Source: UBA12077 sp963665525
Lineage (GTDB): Bacteria > Bacteroidota > Bacteroidia > Bacteroidales > UBA12077
Direction of reading: 5' to 3'
Assembly (NCBI GenBank): GCA_963665525.1
Contig: OY762280.1
Span: forward strand, 4,278,001 to 4,342,000
Length of the DNA stretch: 64,000 bases
Part shown: piece after piece, positions 63,900 through 64,000 of the stretch
How positions within the stretch are numbered: position 1 is the first letter of the stretch
Layout of the letters: each line of letters begins with the position of its first letter
Made by a program: the position numbers and the translations under genes
Notes under the pieces: generated by a model
Databases searched by the model: none
Seen by the model: only the letters and a program-made list of their open reading frames with translations
Told to the model about the DNA's origin: nothing

Positions 63900-64000
63900 T
63901 TAAAGCGTATTATACCAGTTAAGAGTTTCAATTATAAGTTCTTTCTCGCAATGTTTATTAATTTCAATTTTTCCAAAATCTTGAAGTAAGGTGAAATTAA
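63900..64000 (-). CDS. aroB: C-terminal fragment of a probable 3-dehydroquinate synthase
   Basis: Only the last 33 codons are in the window, ending in TAA at 63900, 1 base before aroA. The fragment reads FTLLQDFGKIEINKHC then EKELIIETLNWYNTL, which resembles the C-terminus of AroB (LLxxIGK...EEIIEALxxY). The adjacent aroA supports it. The call rests on few residues. Confidence 0.5.
   Translation of the reverse strand, partial: NFTLLQDFGKIEINKHCEKELIIETLNWYNTL

Overview
The window comes from a low-GC, strictly Bacteroidota-type chromosome. Supporting signs are a type IX secretion (T9SS) C-terminal sorting domain, SusC/TonB-type receptors with a carboxypeptidase-like N-terminal plug extension, several Bacteroidota-restricted families (DUF4270, DUF3078, DUF5689, GSCFA), A-rich rather than Shine-Dalgarno-like start contexts, and promoters of the TTTG / TAnnTTTG kind. 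A marine or gut Bacteroidales relative such as the Marinifilaceae is my guess, from gene content only. No rRNA, tRNA, CRISPR array, prophage or complete insertion sequence was seen.

Layout. 1-9.65 kb: the 5' end of a UvrA paralogue lacking the UvrB-binding insert (leaving the window), two secreted peptidyl-prolyl isomerases, an ECF sigma factor with a membrane partner, and a set of surface lipoproteins (kelch, DUF4270, PQQ-propeller), an outer-membrane protein and a secreted esterase. 9.65-16.6 kb: thiL opposite a complete SUF iron-sulfur assembly operon (sufBCDS-E-T). 16.8-24.7 kb: queG, DUF3078, YjbQ, a lysophospholipase-like hydrolase, a four-helix-bundle gene, GSCFA, a TonB receptor and an unknown gene. 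24.8-30.3 kb: a secreted endonuclease/phosphatase divergent from a TonB receptor and a duplicated DUF5689 lipoprotein, which I read as one uptake locus. 30.4-37.7 kb: dinB, kdsB, then a sigma-54 activator / lptE / TPR / secG cluster and groES-groEL. 38.8-49.1 kb: a SAM-I riboswitch, a methionine-rich 35-codon leader ORF, and a methionine operon (aspartokinase, metY, metX, hom, metH, metF). 49.2-53.7 kb: a second four-helix-bundle gene, lepA, a CDF metal transporter and an aminotransferase of the methionine/kynurenine class. 53.8-62.5 kb (minus): a 1745-residue T9SS-exported protein with four metalloprotease-like modules, a membrane protein with a Tudor-like tail, and a TPR/AraC membrane regulator. 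62.7-64 kb (minus): aroA and the end of a probable aroB.

The most interesting points are: (i) a SAM-I riboswitch followed directly by a leader ORF ending in Met-Pro-Leu-Met-Pro-Met-Cys-Met-Arg, suggesting two-layer control of methionine synthesis; (ii) the four-module protease with alternating degenerate and intact HExxH sites; (iii) two four-helix-bundle genes framed by related inverted words, like IVS elements outside rRNA; (iv) dispersed ATTCCGG palindromes, some doubling as terminators; (v) the nuclease-receptor-DUF5689 locus.
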